A stretch of 64,000 nt of DNA from JAITWN01 sp034002745 (GTDB taxonomy: Bacteria; Pseudomonadota; Gammaproteobacteria; SZUA-140), in the NCBI GenBank assembly GCA_034002745.1, contig JAVEZY010000003.1, positions 62,001 to 126,000 on the forward strand. The letters run 5' to 3'. The stretch's first letter is position 1. Each line of letters opens with the position of its first letter. Below the pieces are notes generated by a model. The model saw only the letters and a program-made list of their open reading frames with translations, made no database searches and was not told where the DNA came from. Below, in pieces: positions 8,556 through 16,648 of this stretch. A program made the translations under genes and the position numbers.

Positions 8556-10625
8556 ATGGACCTGAAGCTGCCGGATCTCTACATCAATCGCGAGCTCAGC
8601 CAGCTCGAGTTCATTTCTCGTGTTCTGCTCCAGGCCGAGGATGAGCAGGTGCCGCTGCTCGAGCGGCTGCGCTTTCTCTGCATATCCTCGACCATCCTCG
8701 ACGAGTTCTTCGAAACCCGGGTGGCGGGATTGCGTCAGATGGCGGAGGTGGGATCGCTGCAGACCGGTCCCGACAACCTCTCGCCGCAGGATGCGCTGAA
8801 GGCGATCGCAACGCGAGCCCGCGCCCTGGTCAGCAGGCAGTACCAGATCCTCAATGATGTGGTCCTGCCGAGCCTGGCAACGCAGGGCATCCGGACGGTG
8901 CGCCGCGGCGACTGGACCGGGCGGCAGGAAAGCTGGCTGCGCGATTACTTCCATAATGAGTTGCAACCCATTCTCAGCCCCCTCGGGCTCGATCCCGCGC
9001 ATCCGTTTCCGCGCGTGCTCAACAAGAGCCTGAACTTCATCGTTTCCCTGACCGGCAAGGATGCGTTCGGTCGCAAGAGCGGGCTGGCGGTGGTGCAGGT
9101 GCCGCGTGCGTTGCCGCGCATCGTGCAGCTGCCTCCTGAAGAGACGGGAAGCGGGCCGCACGATTTCGTGTTTCTGTCATCGATCATTCATGCCTATGCA
9201 GATGATCTGTTCTATGGTCTGAATGTGACCGGGTGCTACCAGTTTCGCGTCACCCGCAATAGCGACCTGTTTGTCGACGAAGAGGAGATCGACGATCTGC
9301 TCCGCGCCGTCGAAGGCGAGTTGTTCTCGCGGCACTTCGGGGATTCGGTGCGGCTCGAAGTCGCAAGCAACTGCCCGGAGGAACTGGTCGATTTTCTGCT
9401 CGAGCAGTTTCATCTCGGCCGCGAAGATCTCTATCTGGTGGATGGTCCGGTCAATCTGAACCGACTGACCAGCATCGTCGAGATGACGGACCGCCCGGAA
9501 CTGAAGTACCCGTCCTTCACGCCGGCGCGCCCCGCATCGCTTGCGCCGGGCACCGATTTCTTCGAGATCCTCCGCAAGGACGACATTCTGCTCCACCATC
9601 CTTACGAATCATTCGCGCCGGTGGTCGAGTTTGTGCGCCAGGTGGCGTCCGATCCCCAGGTGCTGGCGGTGAAGCAGACCCTCTATCGCACCGGATCGGA
9701 TTCCGCCATCGTCGATGCTCTGGTCTCCGCGGCGCGCTCCGGCAAGGAAGTGACGGTGGTGATCGAGCTGCGTGCGCGTTTCGACGAGGAGGCCAACGTG
9801 GCCCTCGCGACGCGTCTGCAGGAAGCCGGCGCGCATGTCGTCTACGGCATCGTCGGCCACAAAACGCACGCCAAGATGCTGCTCGTGACCCGGCGCGAGG
9901 GCCGCAGGCTGGTCAACTATGTCCACCTCGGTACCGGCAACTATCATTCGCGCACGGCCCGGATGTACACCGACTACGGCTTGCTGACGTCCGATGCCGC
10001 CATCGGCGACGATGTGCATCGCGTATTCCAGCAGCTGACCAGCCTGAGCAAGGTGGTCAAGCTCGATCGGCTGCTGCAATCGCCGTTCACGCTGCACAAG
10101 GCGCTGCTGAAGAAGATCCAGCGCGAGGCCGAGCACGCCGCCGCCGGCAGGTCCGCGCGCATCATCATCAAGATCAATGCACTGATCGAGCCGCAGCTCA
10201 TTCAGGCCCTGTACGCCGCATCCAGCGCCGGCGTCGAGGTGGAGCTAGTGGTGCGAGGCATCTGCGCGCTGCGGCCGGGCATCCCGGGCGTATCGGAGCG
10301 CATACGCGTGCGGTCAGTGGTGGGCCGGCTGCTCGAGCACACGCGCGTGTACTACTTCAATAATGGCGGAGATGCCGAAGTCTGGTGTGCCAGCGCCGAC
10401 TGGATGGAGCGCAACATGTTCCGTCGCGTCGAGGTTGCGTTTCCGATCGTCAGCTCGCGTCTTGCCAAGCGGGTCTATCGCGACCTGCTGTGCTACCTGA
10501 AGGACAATACCCAGGCCTGGATCCTGCAGCCGGACGGCAGTTACGAGAGGGCCGTCCCGGCGCCGGGCGCGGCGCCCTTCTCGGCCCAGCAGGCGCTGCT
10601 CGATGCGCTGGCCGAGCAATCCTGA
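8556..10625 (+). CDS. ppk: Polyphosphate kinase 1
   Basis: 689 residues, the usual length of Ppk1. It polymerises the gamma-phosphate of ATP into polyphosphate, reversibly. The N-terminal helical domain begins YINRELSQLEFISRVL. The two active-site histidines are recognisable: His438 in THAKMLLVTRR (E. coli His435, the phosphorylated residue) and His595 in GRLLEHTRVYYF (E. coli His592). The block VNYVHLGTGNYH-RTARMYTDYGL is typical. It follows sixA by 79 bases and converges on ppx, with 9 bases between the stops. The pair forms the synthesis/degradation couple of the polyphosphate region that starts with phoBR. Confidence 0.97.
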   Translation: MDLKLPDLYINRELSQLEFISRVLLQAEDEQVPLLERLRFLCISSTILDEFFETRVAGLRQMAEVGSLQTGPDNLSPQDALKAIATRARALVSRQYQILNDVVLPSLATQGIRTVRRGDWTGRQESWLRDYFHNELQPILSPLGLDPAHPFPRVLNKSLNFIVSLTGKDAFGRKSGLAVVQVPRALPRIVQLPPEETGSGPHDFVFLSSIIHAYADDLFYGLNVTGCYQFRVTRNSDLFVDEEEIDDLLRAVEGELFSRHFGDSVRLEVASNCPEELVDFLLEQFHLGREDLYLVDGPVNLNRLTSIVEMTDRPELKYPSFTPARPASLAPGTDFFEILRKDDILLHHPYESFAPVVEFVRQVASDPQVLAVKQTLYRTGSDSAIVDALVSAARSGKEVTVVIELRARFDEEANVALATRLQEAGAHVVYGIVGHKTHAKMLLVTRREGRRLVNYVHLGTGNYHSRTARMYTDYGLLTSDAAIGDDVHRVFQQLTSLSKVVKLDRLLQSPFTLHKALLKKIQREAEHAAAGRSARIIIKINALIEPQLIQALYAASSAGVEVELVVRGICALRPGIPGVSERIRVRSVVGRLLEHTRVYYFNNGGDAEVWCASADWMERNMFRRVEVAFPIVSSRLAKRVYRDLLCYLKDNTQAWILQPDGSYERAVPAPGAAPFSAQQALLDALAEQS

Positions 10626-10634
10626 GGCAGGATC

Positions 10635-12152
10635 TCAGTCGCAGTCGAGAACGATGCCGATCTGAGCCAGGTAGTGGGCTTCGCGTTCGAGGTCCGCGCG
10701 GGTCAGGGGATGCTCATCGAGCCAGCCCGCAGGCATGTGCAGAGCGAGGCGCTTCTTTCCGGCACCGAGGCTGAAGTCGTCCGGCAGCGGCGTGTCGGAG
10801 CGGCTGTGGTGCAGCAGCACGGCGATGCGCAGCAGCAAGGCCAGCCGCTCCGCCGTCTTTCCCCACTGGCCACGCACTTCCTTGAGCGCCTTCAGCGGGA
10901 ACTTGCGCCGATGCGCCAGCACCAGCAATGCCAGCAGTTTCTGTTCGCGGCAGGAGAAGCCGGCGAGATCGGCGTTGGCCAGCACATAGGCGCCATGCTT
11001 CTGGTGATTGCTGTGGGCGATGCCAAGGCCGATCTCGTGAAGCCGCGCGGCCCATTCGAGCCACTGCGCCTGATGCTCGTCGAGCCGCCATGCATCGGCG
11101 ACCATGTCGAAGCAGCGCAGCGTCGTGGCGCGTACCCGCTCGGCCTGCGCCTCGTCGACGTTGTAGCGACGCGCCAGCGCCCGCGTGCTGGTTTCGCGGA
11201 CATCGCCAGTCTGTCGATGGCGTCCGACCAGATCCCACAGCAGTCCTTCGCGCAGCGCGCCGTCGCAGGTCTCGATATGATCGATGCCGAGTGATTCCAT
11301 CGCTGCCAGCAGGATGGCGATGCCGCCAGGCAGAATCGCGGCGCGATCCGCGCTCAGTCCATCGAGGCGCAGGCGAGTGACGTCTCCGGCCTCGAGCATC
11401 GCCGCCACCAGCCGCTTCACGCCCGCAACGGTGACCCCGTCCTTGCTCCAGCCGTTGGCAGCGAGGATGCGGGCGGTCACGAGCGCGGTGCCGGAAGTAC
11501 CGATCGCCCGCCGCCAGCCGCGCGCCCGGTAAGGTTGAATCTTGGGTTCGAATTCGAGCCGCGCCTCGAGCAGCGCCTGCTCGAAGGTCGTCGCCGTGAT
11601 GGCGCCGTCCGGAAAGCACCGCGCCGACAGCGTCACGCAGCCGGCGTAGAGGCTTTCCATCATCAAAGGCTCGAGGCCGCGTCCGATGATGAGTTCGGTG
11701 CTGCCCCCGCCTATGTCGATCACCAGGCGGTTGTCATCATCGACTGCGATGGCGCGGGCCGCGCCATTGTAGATCAGGCGTGCTTCCTCGATGCCGGAGA
11801 TGATTTCGATCGAATGGCCGAGCGCCTGTTCGGCGCGCTCGAGAAAATCGCCGGCGTTGCGTGCGCTGCGCAGCGCGTTCGTGCCGACGGCGCGCACGTT
11901 TTCGGGAAGGAATCCGTCAAGACGCTGCCCGAACTGGCGCAGGCAATCGAGGGCGCGTTCCTGAACATGCTCGCCGATGGTCCGGGTGCCGTTCAGCCCC
12001 TCCGCCAGTCGCACCTGCACGCGCAGTCGATCGATCAGCTGGGGCTCTTCCCCTTCCAGGCGAGCAATGATCATGTGAAAGCTGTTCGAGCCGAGGTCGA
12101 CCGCCGCCATCTGTGCGATCGACCCGGAACTTTGGGCGGGACGCGATCTCAT
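10635..12152 (-). CDS. ppx: Exopolyphosphatase (Ppx/GppA family)
   Basis: The enzyme releases orthophosphate from polyphosphate ends. From ATG 12152 it has 505 residues; the ASKHA fold begins at AAVDLGSNSFHMIIARL, and 14 residues before it match the short E. coli Ppx leader. In-frame ATGs at 12203 and 12218 would lengthen it. Other family blocks are VRAVGTNALRSARN, EIISGIEEARLIYNG and the phosphate loop VIDIGGGSTELIIG, followed by a C-terminal HD-like helical domain (HEIGLGIAHSNHQKHGAYVL). Ppx and GppA are hard to separate by sequence; the position opposite ppk1 favours Ppx. It is divergent from pgeF. Confidence 0.93.
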   Translation of the reverse strand: MRSRPAQSSGSIAQMAAVDLGSNSFHMIIARLEGEEPQLIDRLRVQVRLAEGLNGTRTIGEHVQERALDCLRQFGQRLDGFLPENVRAVGTNALRSARNAGDFLERAEQALGHSIEIISGIEEARLIYNGAARAIAVDDDNRLVIDIGGGSTELIIGRGLEPLMMESLYAGCVTLSARCFPDGAITATTFEQALLEARLEFEPKIQPYRARGWRRAIGTSGTALVTARILAANGWSKDGVTVAGVKRLVAAMLEAGDVTRLRLDGLSADRAAILPGGIAILLAAMESLGIDHIETCDGALREGLLWDLVGRHRQTGDVRETSTRALARRYNVDEAQAERVRATTLRCFDMVADAWRLDEHQAQWLEWAARLHEIGLGIAHSNHQKHGAYVLANADLAGFSCREQKLLALLVLAHRRKFPLKALKEVRGQWGKTAERLALLLRIAVLLHHSRSDTPLPDDFSLGAGKKRLALHMPAGWLDEHPLTRADLEREAHYLAQIGIVLDCD

Positions 12153-12247
12153 GCGCGAAAGATACCCGTGACAGCGGCACGCGCCAAGCAAAAATTGCCG
12201 CATGGTATCCTTTGACATTTTCTGCGCTGCTCACCACTATCGTTGGC

Positions 12248-13027
12248 ATGACTTTAACCGCTTCCTGGCTCACGCCGCGGTGGCCCGCGCCGGCCGGCGT
12301 GCATGCGCTCAGCACCCTGCGCTCCGGAGGTTGCAGTACCGGAGCCTATCAGGGGCTCAATCTCGGGGACCATGTGGCGGACGACCCCGCCGCCGTGGCC
12401 GCGAACCGCCGGACGCTGCTTCGACTCGCGCGGCTGCCCGCCGAACCCCTCTGGCTGCGTCAGGTGCACGGAGTGCGGGCGATCGACGCCGGGGAATGGC
12501 GCCCCGGCATCGAAGCGGACGCATGCCACACCCATGTGGCCGGACGGGTATGCGCCGTCCTCACCGCGGACTGCCTTCCCATCCTGCTGTGCAGCCGGGA
12601 TGGCGGGAGTGTGGCAGCCATTCACGCAGGATGGCGTGGGCTCCTTCACGGGGTAATCGAAGAGACTGTGGCGCGAATGGGGGTTCCTCCGGATCGTCTG
12701 ATCGCCTGGATCGGTCCGGGCATCGGTCCGGAGGCCTTCGAGGTGGGAGAGGATGTGCGTGACGCTTTCGCGGGATGCGCTGACGACGTGGATGATTTCT
12801 TCGCGCCTTCGGCTCGGGGGCGCTGGCTGGCCGATCTCGCCGGTCTTGCGCGGGGCCGCTTGCGCGCCTGCGGCGTTCGCCGGGTCGATGGCGGCTCCTG
12901 GTGCACCGCCAGCGAGGCGGAGCGCTTCTATTCCTACCGTCGGGAAGGGGTCACCGGGCGCATGGCGACGCTGATCTGGCGCGAGGATCCGCGGAGGCGG
13001 ACTGACGTCGGCCCGGATTTGGGATAA
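12248..13027 (+). CDS. pgeF: Peptidoglycan-editing/purine nucleoside phosphorylase PgeF (YfiH, DUF152)
   Basis: 259 residues from ATG 12248 (MTLTASWLTPRWPAPAGV). The laccase-domain (DUF152) motifs are present: GLNLGDHVADDPAAVAANR, LRQVHG, TADCLPILLC and AAIHAGWRGLLHGVIE, which supply the zinc-binding His/Cys set, plus GPGIGPEAFEVGEDV. E. coli PgeF prevents misincorporation of L-Ser for L-Ala in muropeptides; homologues (LACC1 family) are purine nucleoside phosphorylases. In many gammaproteobacteria it directly follows rluD. Here the polyphosphate block intervenes, so the old rluD-pgeF pair appears split. It is divergent from ppx. Confidence 0.92.
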   Translation: MTLTASWLTPRWPAPAGVHALSTLRSGGCSTGAYQGLNLGDHVADDPAAVAANRRTLLRLARLPAEPLWLRQVHGVRAIDAGEWRPGIEADACHTHVAGRVCAVLTADCLPILLCSRDGGSVAAIHAGWRGLLHGVIEETVARMGVPPDRLIAWIGPGIGPEAFEVGEDVRDAFAGCADDVDDFFAPSARGRWLADLAGLARGRLRACGVRRVDGGSWCTASEAERFYSYRREGVTGRMATLIWREDPRRRTDVGPDLG

Positions 13028-13051
13028 AATACGCGATTTTTGCGCCAGCTC

Positions 13052-13813
13052 ATGAGACTCAGACACCGACATCCGATTCATCTGCCACGGCCCTGCGCCG
13101 TGTTTCTGTTCGTGCTGCTGGCAGCGATGCTGACGGCGTGTTCCGATCCGATCGTTGGCGTCGTCGATCGGGGGGAGACGCAGGCCGCCGAAACCCTGCT
13201 TGCCGAAGGGGCCGACATCGATGCGCGCAACCGCGCCGGAGACACTCTGCTCGCTGTCGCCATCCGCAAGGGGCATCTGGACATCGTGCGTCTGTTGCTC
13301 GAGCGCGGAGCCGATGTGAATGCCAGTGGTGATCTGGGCGTGACGCCCCTGATGTTCGCCGCATCGAGCGGCAACCTCGACCTGACGCGGGAACTGATCG
13401 GGCTCGGCGCCGAAGTGACTGCAATCGACAGCTTCGGCAATACCGCGCTGATCATTCTCCCCGAGGAGGACCGTCCCGATATCGTACGCTTGATTCTCGA
13501 TGAGGGCGTGAGCCCCTCGCAGAGCAATCACAACGGACAGACGCCGCTGATGGTTTCCGCCTGGCTGGGTCAGCAGCGGACGACGCGTCTGCTGATCGAG
13601 GCCGGAGCCGATGTGAATGCTACCGCCCGCAATGGCCAGACGGCGATGATGCGCGCGGCGATGCAGGGGCGCGAGGACATCGTGGATCTCCTGCTCGGCC
13701 ATGGTGCCGACCCGGGAATACGGGACCGCGACGGTGATACCGCGGCGGACCATGCCCGGGACAACGGACATCGTCAGCTCGCGGAACGGCTGGCCGGCGC
13801 TCGCGGCGGCTGA
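13052..13813 (+). CDS. Ankyrin-repeat lipoprotein
   Basis: 253 residues from ATG 13052 (a TTG at 13040 is also in frame). The leader FLFVLLAAMLTAC ends in a clear lipobox Cys, so it is probably an exported lipoprotein. The mature part is six to seven ankyrin repeats of about 33 residues. Typical units are DARNRAGDTLLAVAIRKGHL, GVTPLMFAASSGNLDL, GQTPLMVSAWLGQQ and GQTAMMRAAMQGREDIVDL. Ankyrin repeats are protein-binding scaffolds; the partner is unknown. The stop is four bases before the ZIP transporter start, so the two are likely co-transcribed. Lipoprotein anchoring suggests a periplasmic partner, but nothing in the sequence identifies it. Confidence 0.85.
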   Translation: MRLRHRHPIHLPRPCAVFLFVLLAAMLTACSDPIVGVVDRGETQAAETLLAEGADIDARNRAGDTLLAVAIRKGHLDIVRLLLERGADVNASGDLGVTPLMFAASSGNLDLTRELIGLGAEVTAIDSFGNTALIILPEEDRPDIVRLILDEGVSPSQSNHNGQTPLMVSAWLGQQRTTRLLIEAGADVNATARNGQTAMMRAAMQGREDIVDLLLGHGADPGIRDRDGDTAADHARDNGHRQLAERLAGARGG

Positions 13814-13816
13814 CGC

Positions 13817-14590
13817 GTGTCCACACTGAGCCTTATCGTTGTCTTCTGCCTGCTCGGCGGAGTGCTGAGCGTCGGCTGCGCGGGCGCGTTTCTGCTCGCC
13901 CCGCAGCCATGGCGCACCAGAATCCTGCCCCATCTGCTCAGCTTCGCCGTCGGTGCCATGCTCGGCGCGGCCTTCCTCGCGCTGCTGCCGCATGCCATCG
14001 TCGACGGCCATGTCGACGACATGCATCAGCTGGGCTACGCGGTGCTCGGCGGACTGCTGTTCTTCTTCCTGCTGGAGAAGCTGATCCTGTGGCGCCATCA
14101 TCATCCGTACGATGGGCACGACCACGAGCATGGTTGCGCCGAGGGTCCGGCCGGATACCTGATCCTGATCGGCGACGGACTGCATAACTTCATCGACGGA
14201 ATCGTCATCGCCGCCGCGTTTCTCACTGACACGCATCTCGGCATCGTCACCGCGCTGGCGGTCGCCGCTCACGAGATTCCCCAGGAGGTCGGAGACTTTG
14301 CCGTGCTTCTCGCCAGTGGCTTCAGCCGGGGCCGCGCCCTGGCCTTCAACCTGCTGGCGAGCGCGGCGACAGTCATTGGCGGAGTGATGGCCTACTTCGC
14401 TCTTTCCTCGGTGTTCGCCTGGGTTCCGTATGTACTGGCCGTGGCCGCCGCCGGTTTCATCTACATCGCCGTGGCCGACCTCATTCCCGGGCTGCACAAA
14501 CGCGCACGGCCGGTGGAGGCGCTTCAGCAGCTGATCCTGATCGTGGCGGGCGCGGCGATGATTCACTTCCTGCACGCTGTGGCGCATTGA
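13817..14590 (+). CDS. ZIP family divalent metal transporter
   Basis: 257 residues with about eight membrane segments, starting at GTG 13817, four bases after the ankyrin gene stop. The His-rich cytoplasmic loop HHHPYDGHDHEHGC sits between the third and fourth segments, as in ZIP proteins. The metal-path signatures are HNFIDGIVIAAAF and HEIPQEVGDFAVLL. ZIP proteins move Zn2+, Fe2+ or Mn2+ toward the cytosol; the exact ion cannot be read from sequence. A TerC-type gene follows after 22 bases, so an uptake-type and an export-type metal protein are probably made from one transcript. Confidence 0.9.
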   Translation: MSTLSLIVVFCLLGGVLSVGCAGAFLLAPQPWRTRILPHLLSFAVGAMLGAAFLALLPHAIVDGHVDDMHQLGYAVLGGLLFFFLLEKLILWRHHHPYDGHDHEHGCAEGPAGYLILIGDGLHNFIDGIVIAAAFLTDTHLGIVTALAVAAHEIPQEVGDFAVLLASGFSRGRALAFNLLASAATVIGGVMAYFALSSVFAWVPYVLAVAAAGFIYIAVADLIPGLHKRARPVEALQQLILIVAGAAMIHFLHAVAH

Positions 14591-14612
14591 GGGCCGCCCC
14601 GAAGGAGAGCGG

Positions 14613-15893
14613 ATGACGGTTTGGCTGGTGTTGGGGCTGCTTGCTCTGGCATCACTGGTTCTGGTGCCGGAGCTGCTGATGCTGCGCCGGCGCCGCGTCA
14701 TCGGCCCCTGGGAAGCGCTGGCCTGGACGGCATTCTGGATCGTGCTGGCGATCACCTTCGGCGCCTGGCTGTACTTCGCCTATGAGGAAGGCTGGTTCGG
14801 GCTCGGAGCCGCCGCCGATGCCGATGCCGAAGTGCCCGATGGCCGCGCCGCGGCGATGCAGTTCTTTGCCGCATGGTTGGTGCAGAAGTCACTGAGCGCC
14901 GACAACATCGTTGTCATCGCCATGATCCTGGCGTACTTTCGCGTTCCGCTGGAGCAACAGCAGCGGTTGCTGGCCTGGAGTCTTCCGGTCGCCATCGGCA
15001 TGCGCGGCCTCGCGGTGGCTGGCGGTGTTCTGCTCATTCACGCCTTGCCCTGGACGGCCTATGCCTTCGGGGTGTTCCTGGTATTCACCGCACTGCGCAT
15101 GCTCGTCCGCCGCAGCGGCCACCTGCACGCCGAAAGCCCTCTGATGCGCGTCATGGTGAGGCGCTGGCCGCTTGCCGAGTTCGACGGCGGCCGCTTCATC
15201 GCGATGCGCGAGGGCCGGCGTGCGCCGACGCCGCTGCTCGCGGCACTGCTCATGATCGGCTTCGCCAATATGGTGTTCGCCGTGGATGCGGTGCCGGCGA
15301 TCCTCGCCATCACGCGCGAACCCCTGATCGTGCTGGCGGCCATCCTGTTCGCGCTGCTCGGCCTGCACTCCCTGTATTTCCTGCTGGCGAGCATCATGGA
15401 GCGGCTGTACTACATGAGGCTGGCGCTGGTCGGCGTATTCGCCTACGTGGGCGTGAAGATGCTGCTCGTCAACCATGTGGACATTCCCGCGCAGATGTCG
15501 CTGGTGCTCGTGTCCACCCTGCTGATCGCGGGCGCGGTGGCGTCCGCGCTGTTGCGACCGCCGCCGGGTGGAAGGTTCGAGTCGCCGTTCGCGGACGAGC
15601 TGGAGCATTTCGTCACGCTGACGGTGAAGAGTACGCGCCGGATCGTGGTGCTGGTTACGGGCTCCACCGTGCTTCTGGTCGGCCTGCTGATGGTGGTCAT
15701 GCCGGGGCCGGCGATTCTGGTGATCCCCGCCGGACTCGCCATCCTGGCTACCGAGTTCATCTGGGCGCGGCGCATGCTGACGAGGTTCCGGCAGGAAGTG
15801 CGCGTTCTGTCGGGTCGGGCATGGCGCATTCTCGATCGGGTGCGCGGCCGCAAGCGACCGGATGGCGGGCAGGATCCGGGTAAAGATGTGTAA
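14613..15893 (+). CDS. TerC-family membrane protein fused to a PGPGW transmembrane domain
   Basis: 426 residues. An AAGGAGAGCGG ribosome site precedes the ATG. Residues 1-320 are TerC/Alx: LVQKSLSADNIVVI and FANMVFAVDAVPAILAIT carry the paired membrane aspartates, and the family exports Mn2+ or supports metalation of exported proteins. A short linker leads to a second module at about 350-410, with a hairpin of two segments around VVMPGPAILVIPAGLAILA followed by TEFIWARRML, the hallmark of the PGPGW (PF09656) family. PGPGW proteins are usually separate small proteins, so this is a domain fusion. Its neighbour is a ZIP transporter. Confidence 0.86.
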   Translation: MTVWLVLGLLALASLVLVPELLMLRRRRVIGPWEALAWTAFWIVLAITFGAWLYFAYEEGWFGLGAAADADAEVPDGRAAAMQFFAAWLVQKSLSADNIVVIAMILAYFRVPLEQQQRLLAWSLPVAIGMRGLAVAGGVLLIHALPWTAYAFGVFLVFTALRMLVRRSGHLHAESPLMRVMVRRWPLAEFDGGRFIAMREGRRAPTPLLAALLMIGFANMVFAVDAVPAILAITREPLIVLAAILFALLGLHSLYFLLASIMERLYYMRLALVGVFAYVGVKMLLVNHVDIPAQMSLVLVSTLLIAGAVASALLRPPPGGRFESPFADELEHFVTLTVKSTRRIVVLVTGSTVLLVGLLMVVMPGPAILVIPAGLAILATEFIWARRMLTRFRQEVRVLSGRAWRILDRVRGRKRPDGGQDPGKDV

Positions 15894-15960
15894 AGATGGG
15901 CCGGCGCCAGCGCGGCCGGCCTTATAATCGCAGGCATCGATACGGGATCCGGAGAGTGGT

Positions 15961-16647
15961 GTGCGCATCCTGCTGGCCGACGACGATGAAGAACTCTGCG
16001 ACATGCTCGGCGCCTATGTGCGGCGGGAGGGTTTCGATGTCGACTGCGCGCATGATGGTGAGGCTGCGCTGGCGAGCGCGTTGACGGGTGCATATGACCT
16101 GATCGTGCTCGACGTCATGATGCCGAAACGCGACGGCTTCGATGTGCTGCGACGGCTGCGCCGCGAATCCCTCGTCCCGGTGCTGATGCTGACCGCACGC
16201 GGCAGCGACGTGGACAGCATCGTCGGCCTCGAACTCGGCGCCGACGACTACCTTCCCAAGCCGTGCAACCCCCGGGTTCTGGTCGCGCGCATGCGCGCCG
16301 TGCTGCGCCGTGCCGGGGCGGAGACCGACGACGATACCGGCGATCTTCAGGTTGGTGACATCGAGCTTCGGCGCGGCGCCCGCCGCGTACGGCGCGCCGA
16401 CGAGGTGGTGGAACTGACCAGTACCGAATTCAGCGTGCTGGCTGTGCTGCTGGAGTCCGCCGGCCGCGTGGTCGGCAAGGAAGCGCTTTCCGAGCAGGCG
16501 CTGGGGCGCAAGCTCACCCGGTACGATCGCAGTCTCGACATGCATATCAGCAACCTGAGGCGCAAGCTCGGACCGCTGCCGGATGGCGAGGAGCGCATCC
16601 AGACGGTGCGCGGCGTGGGCTATCTCTATCGCCGCACGGAAGACTGA
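15961..16647 (+). CDS. OmpR-family response regulator (CpxR-like)
   Basis: 228 residues from GTG 15961 (GGAGAGTGGT just upstream). The receiver has acidic pocket ADDDEE, phospho-acceptor Asp51 in LIVLDVMMPKRDGFD, LMLTARGSD and a canonical GADDYLPKP. The winged-helix output ends with SNLRRKLGP and QTVRGVGYLYR. The arrangement with the following kinase resembles CpxRA/RstBA envelope-stress systems. The kinase starts one base after this stop and the kinase stop overlaps the start of a peptidoglycan peptidase, which fits control of cell-envelope functions. The signal and regulon are not readable. Confidence 0.9.
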   Translation: MRILLADDDEELCDMLGAYVRREGFDVDCAHDGEAALASALTGAYDLIVLDVMMPKRDGFDVLRRLRRESLVPVLMLTARGSDVDSIVGLELGADDYLPKPCNPRVLVARMRAVLRRAGAETDDDTGDLQVGDIELRRGARRVRRADEVVELTSTEFSVLAVLLESAGRVVGKEALSEQALGRKLTRYDRSLDMHISNLRRKLGPLPDGEERIQTVRGVGYLYRRTED

Positions 16648-16648
16648 A

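Noticed and set aside
12254..14755. Very long minus-strand open frame (about 830 codons) opposite pgeF, the ankyrin gene and the ZIP gene
   Set aside because: It is antisense to three well-recognised genes, is full of Arg/Gly/Ala/His runs typical of GC-rich shadow frames, and shows no domain.
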